Origin: Lachnospiraceae bacterium
GTDB taxonomy: Bacteria > Bacillota > Clostridia > Lachnospirales > Lachnospiraceae
Length of the DNA: 17,564 nt
Reading direction: 5' to 3'
NCBI GenBank assembly: GCA_900759665.1
Contig: CAAEWE010000034.1
Coordinates: forward strand, 1-17,564
The position numbers were made by a program, and so were the translations under genes. The notes beneath the pieces were generated by a model. The model searched no databases and had not been told where the DNA came from. It saw only the letters and a list, made by a program, of their open reading frames with translations. Shown in pieces: positions 1-8,894 of this stretch. The first letter of the stretch is position 1; each line of letters starts with the position of its first letter.

Positions 1-3000
1 AGGAACGGTTAAGAACCTGACGGTAAATGGAAGTCTGACAGATGGAGATGGTGATGTAGGAATTCTGTGTGGTTACAATGATGGAACCATTCAGTTCTGT
101 ATCGCATCGGGAAGCATAAACAGTACTGCAGACCGGGGTGGACTTGTTGGTTATAATAACAGCAATGGACAAATACTGGAGTGTTCTGCAAATGTAAAGG
201 TAGAAGGGGATACAAATAATCATGCAGGTGGTCTTGTAGGATCAAATTATGGAATGATCAAATACAGTTATGCTGCAGGAAACGTGTCAGGTAATAATTA
301 TGTAGGAGGTCTTGCGGGATATAATGGAAGCAGTGGAAATATCACCTGCAGTTATACATCAGGAACAGTAACAGGAAATAACGGATTCTATGTAGCCGGT
401 TTTGTCGGAAAAAATGACGGAAGTATTACATATTCCTATGCAAGGGGGAGTGTAGACAGTGGATCCGGAAGTGGATTTGCAACAGGAAATGATGAACAGA
501 TACTTTATAGTTACTATAACTCTGTAAATACGGGAAATAAGGTGGGATTTGCAGAAAGTACAGTAAGGCTGAAAAAGCAGGATACATACTACGGCTGGGA
601 TTTCGCTCATGTATGGACAATGGGAGAGGACGGCTATCCTTGCATCAACCTTCGAGGAGAAGCAGAGGAGCTGGAGATTAAAGGAAGCGGAGCAGAGGAT
701 GATCCGTATATCATAGAGAATGAGAGCCAGCTTTTTGCCCTGGCGAGCAATAAGCTTCCGGTCAATGGAAAGAAGTATTATCAGCTTGGAAATGATATTG
801 AGATCACGGCAGACAACTGGACACCGATAGGAAACTATAACCGTCCGTTTAATGGAGTCTTTGATGGTGCAGGACATGTGGTGACAGGGCTGAAGTCTGC
901 GGGAACAGCCTATGATTATATTGGTCTGTTCGGCTATAATGTAGGAACGATTAAGAATCTCACAGTCAGTGGTGAAATTACAAAAGGGTCAAATAATTAT
1001 GCAGGCTTATTGTGTGCATATAATCAAGGAACAGTAGATAATTGCAGTACAGAGGGTTCTGTAAATTCTACGAATTATAAAGGCGGCTTGATTGGATGGA
1101 ATGAAGGTGTGATATCTAATTCTAAAAGTGATATCACAATCATTGGAAATGGTGGATCTACAGGTGGTCTGGTTGGAAAAAATACTAAAAGAATCAGTAC
1201 CTCTTTTGTTACTGGTAAAATATATGGAAACCAATACGTTGGAGGTTTAGCAGGTGAAAATAGTGGTACTATAGAAAATACATATTCTAATGTGGCAGTG
1301 AATGGAGCATCATATATAGGCGGTTTGATTGGCTATCAGCAAAATGCTGGAAGCGTTGTAAATTCATATTCGACGGGAAACGTAACCGCAGAGAATTCTT
1401 ATTGCTATGGAGGTTTAATTGGAAGTAATTATGGAACGGTAGCATCGTCATATTATAATAAGAACAGATCGGGGTGTGAGGATACAGATAAAGGAACTCC
1501 TTTAACAAATATGCAGATGAAAGATGAAAGTAATTTTGAAGATTGGGATTTTGTGAATATTTGGGGAGTTTATGATACGATTAACAATGGTTTTCCGTTT
1601 TTACAGGTAATGTCTAGTGATTACGAGGATGAAAATCTTGATTTTTGGTATTCTGTGAAAGAAAGCAAGAAAGGTTACGCTTTAACTGATCAGACGATGA
1701 ATATATATTATAATACAGATGCAGAAAATACAGTCAAATTCATAGTGAATTATATTGATGCAGAAGCTGCGGATGCAAGTAAGGAGATAGAGGCTTTTTA
1801 TGATAAAGAAAAAAGAGTCTTTATGGGAAGTTTTGCGATTGCTGATGGAATGAAAGAGATAACATCAGTTAAGGCTGTTATTTCTGGGGAAGAAGAAAAA
1901 GAAGTTGCTTTTTCTTCAAGCTTTTGGTATCAAATGCCTTTGAAAATAGAAGGTATTATGAATGTTAAATTTAATTCAGATATTATTGAAAGCACAGATA
2001 TGACTTTGAAAGTTTTTAAGGGAAGCCGCTGTGTGTTTAAATCAAAGCTGGATGGAGAAGCAACAGATATTATACATTCTCTTGCAGAGGGTAGTGATTA
2101 CCGGGTTACTGCACTTGGTAATGGTATTGAATATGCCAGTGTTGATGATATTACTGTAATTCAGGGACAGCAGATAACCGTTGATTTTACAGATGTACCG
2201 AAAATGGCATCATTAAATGTAGAATTTGATTCGGAGGGGACTGAAGTATCCAATAAGGGGCTGAAAGTGGTGTTTTATGATAAAACCATTGGTAAGTCGA
2301 GATTGTTGGGAGAAGGTACTTCGTTGAATTATCTGTCAGAAGGAGATGTGATTGGTTATTCGCTGGCATTAAGCAATGAACTAGCCAAGACATATAAAAT
2401 GGATAGGACTGTTAATTTAACTACTTTGAAAGCAGGTGAAAATACAGTCAAAGTGGAATTGAAAAGATTTCAAAATACAGATATAACAGGTGTGATCTAT
2501 GAGAGTGATGGAGAGACTGTGGTTCCCGGAGTAAAGGTGACGGCAGTTCAACAATTGAATGGTATTCATTCTACCACTTTTTCGGGCAGTACAGATGCGA
2601 CAGGAACAATTAATTTAACAGGAAAAGATGTATCAACAACAATTACTCTTTCCAAAAATGGATATACGACCACTTCTTTTGAAGTAGAAGAAGGGGAACT
2701 GGATCATTTTACACATCAGATAGAACGGACACAGGGAAGAATTCAATTTGGAATATCCTATATTCAGAGCACAGAAGAAACAGAGACAGAGCTGTCTGAA
2801 GAGTATAATTTGGTTCCTGATAAAATTAGTATTTACAATGAATCACAGGATATAGAGATTTCAAATACTCAAATTAACTGGCCTAATGTGTATATTGGAA
2901 CAAAACAAGCAAAGGTTGGAGATGTACTTAATGTAACAATAAATAAACAGGGATATGAAGAAGCTGTTTTGAAAACAACAGTATTAGATAATGGAAATGC

Positions 3001-6000
3001 ATATGTTACCGGAAGTATTTATCAGTATGGTGGAATGAATTTAAATGTGTTGCGTGAAGATGGCATTGTTTCTGATAAGAATCATATCATGGTGTTTGAT
3101 GAAAAGGGAGTGAAGTTATCATATAAAAAGGGAGTTGTAAGTAAATGTCAAATAAAAAACATGCAGCAAGGAACCTATACTGTAATATGTTCAGATGAGA
3201 GCGTTCCGATAAATTTATACAACAGTTTAGAGGAGCTAGAAAATAATACAGATATAGAGGGGCTGTATTCGAGCAAATTAGTGGAAGTTACAAAAGGAGT
3301 AATTTCTGTTTGTGATATGGATGTACCTTTAACAGGAGATCAGAATGTATATCTTGATAAAGAAAATACAAGCATTTCCTTAAATAATAAAAATGCAATG
3401 ATTGGCGATAGCATTGTAGTACGAGCTGCAGTTGCCTTTAAAGCAAATGCAAAAAGAGAAAATACGAAAATTATTTTGAATATTCCTGCTGGTACAAGAC
3501 TTGTCGACAACAGCCTGACTATTGATGGGAAAAATGCAGATATTGAGGTGAAAGACAATACATTAACACTTTCGGGAGATTCAAAGACAACAGTTATACG
3601 GTATCGAGTAAAAGTGCTTAGTACAATAACCAGCAGAGTATTAGAATTCACTGGTAAAACATCATATACAATTGATGGCAAAGAGTATATAAATAGCATA
3701 GGTACAGATACACTGGATATCAATGAATTAACCTTGATTGCACCAAAAAAATCAAGAACTAATACAATTATGGCAAGGGGGATAGCAGATAGAAATGCAT
3801 CAATAACGATATATGATGGAGATGTTGTAGTAGGAAATGTTACTGCAAATAAATATGGTGTATATCGTGTAGAGATAAGCTTAGATAGTGACAAAGGAAT
3901 GGTACATTATCTGCGGGCAGTCAATAAAGATACGAAAGAGGAGTCGGAGGTTGCACGGGTAACTTGTGGCAGCACACAGACAAGTGTTTCTTCGTTTAAA
4001 ATAATTCATAATGGAACAACTTATGATGCTGGAGATCCATCTGTAGAAGTGAGAAATTTGAATATCACGATGGTTCCATCGGCGAAGTTTGAATTTATTG
4101 CAACCTTTACTGACGATGAAATAGCGTTAGTTCAAACGGAGATAACTCTTACTAACGGAAATGTTGAAGTTGTGGACATGGAATACAATGATGCCATGGG
4201 ATATTGGCATGGTGAAATTACATTAGACTCCAGCAGAGTTCCAAGTGCTTTTAGTATTGGTTATTTGCCGACGAAGTATTCTCATGATTATTCAAATGGT
4301 GGAAGTTTGGAAATGGAAGCTTCTGAGTCAGAAGTAGTATTGGAAAAACATTATGATGATACAGATAAAGAATATGTACAGATAATTAAACACCAATTTG
4401 ATGTAGCAGATTCGGAGAACAACGAAGTATACGAAATGACATTGCTTGAAGATGATGCGGAGTTTGAATTGTCAGATGAATATCTTTTGACGCAAATAGA
4501 TGGTCAGGATGTTTATGTGAATAAATATGAGATTTATGGTAAATATGACGGAGTGGATTATTCAGGTTTTGAGTCTTATTATAAACAAGACGATGGAAGT
4601 TATGTTCGATATATTCGGGCATACGGTGTGGAGCTGGGGTCATCAAAGATGAAAGTACGGGCTTTGGCCGATGACAGTGATGCAAATGGAGAAAAAAAAG
4701 AAGGGAAGATATCAAAGTTTTTTAAGGAGCTTTTTAAAGAAAGCAGGAAAAAAGTTGAAGAAAAAGTAGAGGAGAAAGTACTTGAAAATTTGGATCTTAA
4801 AGAAGAAAAGTCAGCAATGGCGAAAGTGAAGACAGCGATAGATTTCCTTCAAAAACAGACGAGTCTTATTAATAAAAGTAAGGATGATGGTGAGGTCAAA
4901 AGGGCAGCAAAAAGTTATCAGGATAGAATGAAAGTCATTATGGAGAATGGCGGACCGGTCGCAAAAACAAAGGCCAGTATATATTATCATGAGTTGGAGG
5001 CGTATGTGTTTTTGGAACAAGCATCCAAGGGGATTGACTGGTGTGCGGTGATTTCAGACCAAAGTATAGATCTGGATACGGCATCCTTCGGGGATAAAAT
5101 GTTGTACAAAAAAGTTATCACCAAGACTGATAAAGAGATAAAAAAGAAGTTGGATGAAAACTACAATGCAATGAAGGAGCTTGCAAGAAGCCAGATTGAC
5201 AAGCAGTTTTCTGCACTGATCAAGGCAATAAGTGAAGATAAAGATTTATTAAATGCACTTAAAGAATTGGAAAAAACCTATACAAAGGCCAGAACGAGAG
5301 GAGGAAGTAGTTTAGGAGGACAGGATGAAGAAGGTGATGAATTATTAACCTCTCAAAAGGTGTCTACTGCGAAGGTATCGGTTGACCCAAGTGGGTATGT
5401 ATATGAAACATTTGAAGATAATCGTATACAAGGAGTCACTGCTACTTTGTATTATGAAAATGATGCTGGTGATATGGAAGTGTGGGATGCGGAGGAGTAC
5501 AATCAGAAAAATCCGTTAATCACAGACAATGATGGAAATTATGCATGGGATGTTCCAGAAGGACTTTGGCAGGTTGTTTATACAAAAGAAGGGTATGAAA
5601 CTGTTTATAGCGAAAAGATGATTGTACCGCCGCCACAGTTGGATGTGAATATTGCCATGGTGTCCACGGAGCCTGCACACATCAGTAAGGTGACTAATTT
5701 GGGGGACAAACTCAAAATTACATTTGATAAGTACTTGTTGGTTGACAGTATATTAAAAGATAGTATACAACTAAGCCAGTCAGGTGATAACATTGATACA
5801 AAGCTGGTGATAAACAAAAATAATATCCGTATGTATAATGATCAACAGGTAACGAAATATGTTGAACTTCAGATTCAAGATGGCATTTTTGAAAAAGATC
5901 AGATATATGATGTTATGTTGAAGGAAGGAATTGAAACATATGCAGGTGTGCCTGTGGGAAAGGATATGATTCAGTATGTTGCAGACAGTGCAGCGAAACC

Positions 6001-7357
6001 TATAAATATTACAATTCCAGATGGGGTGAGAGTGTATTTGGAAGATTCGGAAATAACAGCCGAAGACGGACTGTATCAAAATGACAGAATTAAAATATCG
6101 GCAGACGTATTGGATGGATATAGAATTGCTTCATTGAAAGTGAATGAGAAAGAGATAGAAAATGACTCTTATGTTACAGTAGGTAATGAAGATATTGTAA
6201 TTACCGTGTCATACCAGAAGATTTCTGATGGTACAGAGTATTTGGTTCGATTTGATTCGGATGGCGGTACTGCAGTTTCGCGTCAGTATGTAGCGGAAGG
6301 AGAAAAGGTACAAGAGCCAGGTGCACCACAGAAAGAGGGATATATATTTGTTGGATGGTATTTGGGTGATGATGAGTATAACTTTGAAAATGGTGTAACA
6401 AAAAATATTATTTTAAAGGCAAAATGGATAGCCGAAACAGAAGTGACAGTTAGTCCGGCACCATCACAAAGCCCAGGTAGTGTAATTACTCCAATACCAA
6501 CAGAACCGACAGAGATAACGGCTAGTCCGGAGCCATCGGATGATATAAATGTTGTGATCAGCCCAAGTCCGACAAAGACGCCGGGTGTTATGGCTAGTTC
6601 AAAACCTACGAGAGTACCTGCTGGAACGATGAAACCGGTGATGTCAAAAGAGCCTACTGTAAGTGATACACCGATCCCTAACGTAACGGAAGAACCGGAT
6701 GAAACTGTGAATCCGGGTGTAACAAATGAACCGATTATTACATCAGATCCTAAAACAACTCAAGATCCAAATGGGATGGTGACGGTAAATACAACAGCAC
6801 GGCCGAATGTGACCGCTACACCGAATATAACTGTAAATCCTAAGAAGAAGGATGCGGTAAAAACGGGGACTGTGTTAAGGGATGAACAGGGCACAACTTA
6901 TAAAGTAATAAAAGAAAAGGAGGTTGAATATACAAGTCCGGACAATGATTCAGTAACAAAGATTGTTGTACCAGATACAGTTACAATAGATGATGTGGAA
7001 TATAAGGTTGTTTCTGTGTCAAAGCAAGCATTTTCCGGATGTAGCAAATTAAAGACAGTCACATTTGGAAAAAATGTAATATCAATTGGTGACAAGGCAT
7101 TTTATAATTGCAAATTATTGGTCAAAATTGTAATACCAGCTCGAGTGGTTAAAATTGGAAAGCAGGCATTTGCTAGCTGTAAGAGATTGAAATTTATTAC
7201 GATTAAAACATCAAAATTGACAATGAATTCAGTAGGAGCAAAAGCATTTAAAGGTATTTACAAGAAACCAGTTGTAAAAGTGCCAAAGAACAAGAAAAAG
7301 GCATATAAAAAATTATTGAAGGCTAAAGGATTGCCGGGTGGGGCAAAATTTAAATAG
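1..7357 (+). CDS. Giant GLUG / Ig-like / LRR_5 surface protein (5' end outside window)
   Basis: The reading frame is open from position 2 to the TAG at 7355-7357, so the Met codon at 254 is internal and the gene starts upstream of the window. In order I see: about twelve GLUG motifs of the GGLVGYN or GGLIGSN kind (2-1480); Ig-like strands (1620-2470); a carboxypeptidase-regulatory-like domain (about 2480-2740); a DUF11-like domain (about 3360-3640); another Ig-like domain (about 3740-3960); a Lys/Glu-rich, probably helical stretch (4680-5290); a second regulatory-like domain (about 5395-5660); an SbsA-like Ig domain (about 5665-6000); an InlB B-type repeat with a GYIFVGWY core (about 6237-6430); a Pro/Thr/Ser linker (6432-6855); and a basic LRR_5 module (6855-7357). 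There is no LPXTG signal and no C-terminal membrane helix. Role inferred: secreted or wall-associated adhesin or binding protein; the ligand is unknown. Domain names are by eye. It is more A+T-rich than the downstream operon. Confidence 0.9.
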   Translation, partial: GTVKNLTVNGSLTDGDGDVGILCGYNDGTIQFCIASGSINSTADRGGLVGYNNSNGQILECSANVKVEGDTNNHAGGLVGSNYGMIKYSYAAGNVSGNNYVGGLAGYNGSSGNITCSYTSGTVTGNNGFYVAGFVGKNDGSITYSYARGSVDSGSGSGFATGNDEQILYSYYNSVNTGNKVGFAESTVRLKKQDTYYGWDFAHVWTMGEDGYPCINLRGEAEELEIKGSGAEDDPYIIENESQLFALASNKLPVNGKKYYQLGNDIEITADNWTPIGNYNRPFNGVFDGAGHVVTGLKSAGTAYDYIGLFGYNVGTIKNLTVSGEITKGSNNYAGLLCAYNQGTVDNCSTEGSVNSTNYKGGLIGWNEGVISNSKSDITIIGNGGSTGGLVGKNTKRISTSFVTGKIYGNQYVGGLAGENSGTIENTYSNVAVNGASYIGGLIGYQQNAGSVVNSYSTGNVTAENSYCYGGLIGSNYGTVASSYYNKNRSGCEDTDKGTPLTNMQMKDESNFEDWDFVNIWGVYDTINNGFPFLQVMSSDYEDENLDFWYSVKESKKGYALTDQTMNIYYNTDAENTVKFIVNYIDAEAADASKEIEAFYDKEKRVFMGSFAIADGMKEITSVKAVISGEEEKEVAFSSSFWYQMPLKIEGIMNVKFNSDIIESTDMTLKVFKGSRCVFKSKLDGEATDIIHSLAEGSDYRVTALGNGIEYASVDDITVIQGQQITVDFTDVPKMASLNVEFDSEGTEVSNKGLKVVFYDKTIGKSRLLGEGTSLNYLSEGDVIGYSLALSNELAKTYKMDRTVNLTTLKAGENTVKVELKRFQNTDITGVIYESDGETVVPGVKVTAVQQLNGIHSTTFSGSTDATGTINLTGKDVSTTITLSKNGYTTTSFEVEEGELDHFTHQIERTQGRIQFGISYIQSTEETETELSEEYNLVPDKISIYNESQDIEISNTQINWPNVYIGTKQAKVGDVLNVTINKQGYEEAVLKTTVLDNGNAYVTGSIYQYGGMNLNVLREDGIVSDKNHIMVFDEKGVKLSYKKGVVSKCQIKNMQQGTYTVICSDESVPINLYNSLEELENNTDIEGLYSSKLVEVTKGVISVCDMDVPLTGDQNVYLDKENTSISLNNKNAMIGDSIVVRAAVAFKANAKRENTKIILNIPAGTRLVDNSLTIDGKNADIEVKDNTLTLSGDSKTTVIRYRVKVLSTITSRVLEFTGKTSYTIDGKEYINSIGTDTLDINELTLIAPKKSRTNTIMARGIADRNASITIYDGDVVVGNVTANKYGVYRVEISLDSDKGMVHYLRAVNKDTKEESEVARVTCGSTQTSVSSFKIIHNGTTYDAGDPSVEVRNLNITMVPSAKFEFIATFTDDEIALVQTEITLTNGNVEVVDMEYNDAMGYWHGEITLDSSRVPSAFSIGYLPTKYSHDYSNGGSLEMEASESEVVLEKHYDDTDKEYVQIIKHQFDVADSENNEVYEMTLLEDDAEFELSDEYLLTQIDGQDVYVNKYEIYGKYDGVDYSGFESYYKQDDGSYVRYIRAYGVELGSSKMKVRALADDSDANGEKKEGKISKFFKELFKESRKKVEEKVEEKVLENLDLKEEKSAMAKVKTAIDFLQKQTSLINKSKDDGEVKRAAKSYQDRMKVIMENGGPVAKTKASIYYHELEAYVFLEQASKGIDWCAVISDQSIDLDTASFGDKMLYKKVITKTDKEIKKKLDENYNAMKELARSQIDKQFSALIKAISEDKDLLNALKELEKTYTKARTRGGSSLGGQDEEGDELLTSQKVSTAKVSVDPSGYVYETFEDNRIQGVTATLYYENDAGDMEVWDAEEYNQKNPLITDNDGNYAWDVPEGLWQVVYTKEGYETVYSEKMIVPPPQLDVNIAMVSTEPAHISKVTNLGDKLKITFDKYLLVDSILKDSIQLSQSGDNIDTKLVINKNNIRMYNDQQVTKYVELQIQDGIFEKDQIYDVMLKEGIETYAGVPVGKDMIQYVADSAAKPINITIPDGVRVYLEDSEITAEDGLYQNDRIKISADVLDGYRIASLKVNEKEIENDSYVTVGNEDIVITVSYQKISDGTEYLVRFDSDGGTAVSRQYVAEGEKVQEPGAPQKEGYIFVGWYLGDDEYNFENGVTKNIILKAKWIAETEVTVSPAPSQSPGSVITPIPTEPTEITASPEPSDDINVVISPSPTKTPGVMASSKPTRVPAGTMKPVMSKEPTVSDTPIPNVTEEPDETVNPGVTNEPIITSDPKTTQDPNGMVTVNTTARPNVTATPNITVNPKKKDAVKTGTVLRDEQGTTYKVIKEKEVEYTSPDNDSVTKIVVPDTVTIDDVEYKVVSVSKQAFSGCSKLKTVTFGKNVISIGDKAFYNCKLLVKIVIPARVVKIGKQAFASCKRLKFITIKTSKLTMNSVGAKAFKGIYKKPVVKVPKNKKKAYKKLLKAKGLPGGAKFK
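2..1620 (+). repeat. Two successive GLUG-repeat blocks within the surface protein
   Basis: The protein carries two related blocks. Block one (window start to about 655) and block two (about 680-1620) each consist of GLUG motifs, followed by a SYYN segment and then a W-D-F-x-x-(V/I)-W-x-x-x-x-(D/T) stretch ending in a short G-(Y/F)-P segment. Block two begins with a G-S-G-x-x-D-D-P-Y-I-I segment that usually opens such blocks; the opening of block one is outside the window. This points to an internal duplication of a whole GLUG unit, not only of single motifs. The repeats are diverged at DNA level. Confidence 0.75.
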
Positions 7358-7381
7358 CTGGAGAATTATGTTATTAATTTA

Positions 7382-7420
7382 ATAACAAAAAGAACCTCAA
7401 ACAGGGGTTCTTTTTGTTAT
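7382..7420 (+). terminator. Intrinsic terminator after the surface-protein gene
   Basis: A perfect 15-bp stem is formed by 7382-7396 and 7406-7420 with a nine-base loop. The 3' arm contains the run of five T after GGTTC. It lies 25 bases past the stop codon and separates the surface protein from the sulfur operon. Because the arms are A/T-rich on both sides, it could also work on the opposite strand. Confidence 0.85.
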
Positions 7421-7478
7421 ATAGTTAAAGTTTATAAAATGGTGGAAATAAGAAAAACAACTTTTTTGATAATTCCTA

Positions 7479-7507
7479 TTGACAAAGTATGAAAAGGGGT
7501 GTAATAT
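7479..7507 (+). promoter_or_regulatory. Sigma-A type promoter of the sulfur operon
   Basis: TTGACA (7479-7484) is followed after 17 bases by TAATAT (7502-7507), a near-consensus housekeeping promoter. Transcription should start near 7514, leaving a leader of about 38 bases before metY, too short for an S-box or other known riboswitch. An imperfect inverted repeat (CTATTGAC at 7476-7483, GTCGATAG at 7519-7526) brackets the core promoter and is a candidate operator for the Rrf2 regulator at 17009. The operator idea is inference only. Confidence 0.8.
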
Positions 7508-7551
7508 ATCCCTAGTAAGTCGATAGAGATTAAAGGAATTGGAGAAAACAA

Positions 7552-8793
7552 ATGACAGAGTATGGATTTAACACAATGCTTTTGCACGGTGTACCACAGG
7601 AGGATCCTTACGGAGCCACCCATACACCGATCTATCAAAGCAGTGCCTTTCAGCACAAAAGTGCCGAAGATCTGGAAAATATCTTCACGAATAAGGCGAT
7701 GGGATTTTCTTACACCCGGATCAATAATCCTACCGTGGAGGCATTTGAAAAGAGGATCACAAAACTGGAGCACGGAGTGGCAAGCGTTGCATGTGCCTCC
7801 GGAATGGCAGCATTATTTAATGCACTGGCCAATATCCTGCAGGCCGGGGATGAGGTGGTTGCGGCAGCCGGACTTTACGGCGGCACTGTGGAGCTTTTTG
7901 AGGATCTGGAAAGCTTCGGGATCACTACAAGGTATGTGACAGAGAATGAGCCGGAGGCTTATGAGAAGCTTATCACAGACCGGACGAGAGTGATCTTTGC
8001 AGAGACTATCGGCAATCCGAAGCTGGATGTCACAGACATTCAGGCGGTGGCAGATATGGCACATTCCCACGGACTGCCTCTTGTCATAGATAATACCGTG
8101 GCAACTCCGTATCTGGTAAAGCCGCTGGAGCTTGGAGCCGATGTGGTGGTAAACTCCTCTTCGAAGTACATAAATGGAAACAGTGATGCCATCAGCGGTA
8201 TCCTCACCTGGGGAGGAAAATTTCAATGGGATCCGGAGAGATATCCGGGACTTGTACCTTATAAGAAATTTGGTCCAATGGCATATGTGGCAAAGCTTCG
8301 CAACGGATTATTCCGAAATACGGGAGCCTGTTTATCTCCGCAAAACGCATTTCTCAATAATCTGGGGCTGGAAACTCTGGGACTGCGAATGCAGAGACAG
8401 TGTGAAAATGCAAAGGCACTGGCGGAGTTCCTCAGAGATATGGGAGCAGGACTTACCGTAAACTATCCGGGACTTCCGGAGAGTCCATACTACGAGCTGG
8501 CAAAGAAACAGTTAAACGGCGGCTTCGGAGCGATCATCACAGTGAGGACAGGAAGCAGGGAGAAAGCATTTGAGATCATCAACACATTAAAGCTTCCATA
8601 CATTCTGTCCAACATTGGGGACACCAAAACATTAGTTCTTCATCCGGCATCCACGATCGCGGTTCATCTTTCCAAAGAGGATCAGATCCAGTCGGGAGTG
8701 TATGAGGATCAGATCCGGATCAGTGTTGGTATTGAGGATATTGAGGATCTGAAAAAGGATTTTGAAACTGCGATCCGTGCAGTAAACGCATAA
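7552..8793 (+). CDS. metY: O-acetylhomoserine sulfhydrylase-type PLP enzyme
   Basis: A 413-residue cytosolic enzyme of the Cys/Met-metabolism PLP family, of usual length. The family motif Y54-x-R56 followed by N-N-P-T is present, and K205, in the SSSKY context, is the expected pyridoxal-phosphate lysine. Family knowledge: MetY joins O-acetylhomoserine with sulfide, or in the Wolinella-type pathway with a carrier-protein thiocarboxylate, to give homocysteine. The sulfur-carrier, adenylyltransferase and JAMM protease genes downstream favour the second mode here; that is inference. Start chosen from GGAG at 7541-7544, seven bases before ATG. It is the first gene of the operon behind the promoter at 7479. 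A cystathionine gamma-synthase or other family member cannot be fully excluded from sequence, but the context strongly supports MetY. Confidence 0.9.
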   Translation: MTEYGFNTMLLHGVPQEDPYGATHTPIYQSSAFQHKSAEDLENIFTNKAMGFSYTRINNPTVEAFEKRITKLEHGVASVACASGMAALFNALANILQAGDEVVAAAGLYGGTVELFEDLESFGITTRYVTENEPEAYEKLITDRTRVIFAETIGNPKLDVTDIQAVADMAHSHGLPLVIDNTVATPYLVKPLELGADVVVNSSSKYINGNSDAISGILTWGGKFQWDPERYPGLVPYKKFGPMAYVAKLRNGLFRNTGACLSPQNAFLNNLGLETLGLRMQRQCENAKALAEFLRDMGAGLTVNYPGLPESPYYELAKKQLNGGFGAIITVRTGSREKAFEIINTLKLPYILSNIGDTKTLVLHPASTIAVHLSKEDQIQSGVYEDQIRISVGIEDIEDLKKDFETAIRAVNA

Positions 8794-8829
8794 ATAAGAA
8801 AAGATCTGATAAAAGAGGATCAAAGGAGA

Positions 8830-8850
8830 AAGCTGCGGCTGGCGCAGTTT
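8830..8850 (+). other. Stem-loop between metY and the sulfite reductase gene
   Basis: The arms 8830-8837 and 8843-8850 pair over eight positions (core CTGCG/CGCAG, one G-T pair) around a five-base loop. No T-run follows, so it is not a normal terminator. It could be an mRNA processing or stability element that sets metY apart from the rest of the operon. The 101-base gap 8794-8894 contains nothing else I can name. Confidence 0.4.
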
Positions 8851-8894
8851 AAGACATAAAGGGCATATGAAATATGAAAGGATAGGTACAGAAC

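Noticed and set aside
254..256. ATG at 254 as the start of the surface protein
   Set aside because: The same frame is open and encodes GLUG motifs back to position 2, so this Met is internal.
359..877. 172-codon open frame on the minus strand
   Set aside because: It is a shadow of the GLUG-repeat region; its cysteine- and isoleucine-rich product resembles no known protein.
3340..3894. 184-codon open frame on the minus strand
   Set aside because: It is opposite the giant surface protein, its hydrophobic product reflects A/T-rich antisense codons, and no ribosome site or family match is seen.
7514..7551. S-box (SAM) riboswitch ahead of metY
   Set aside because: The expected leader is under 40 bases, far too short for the aptamer.
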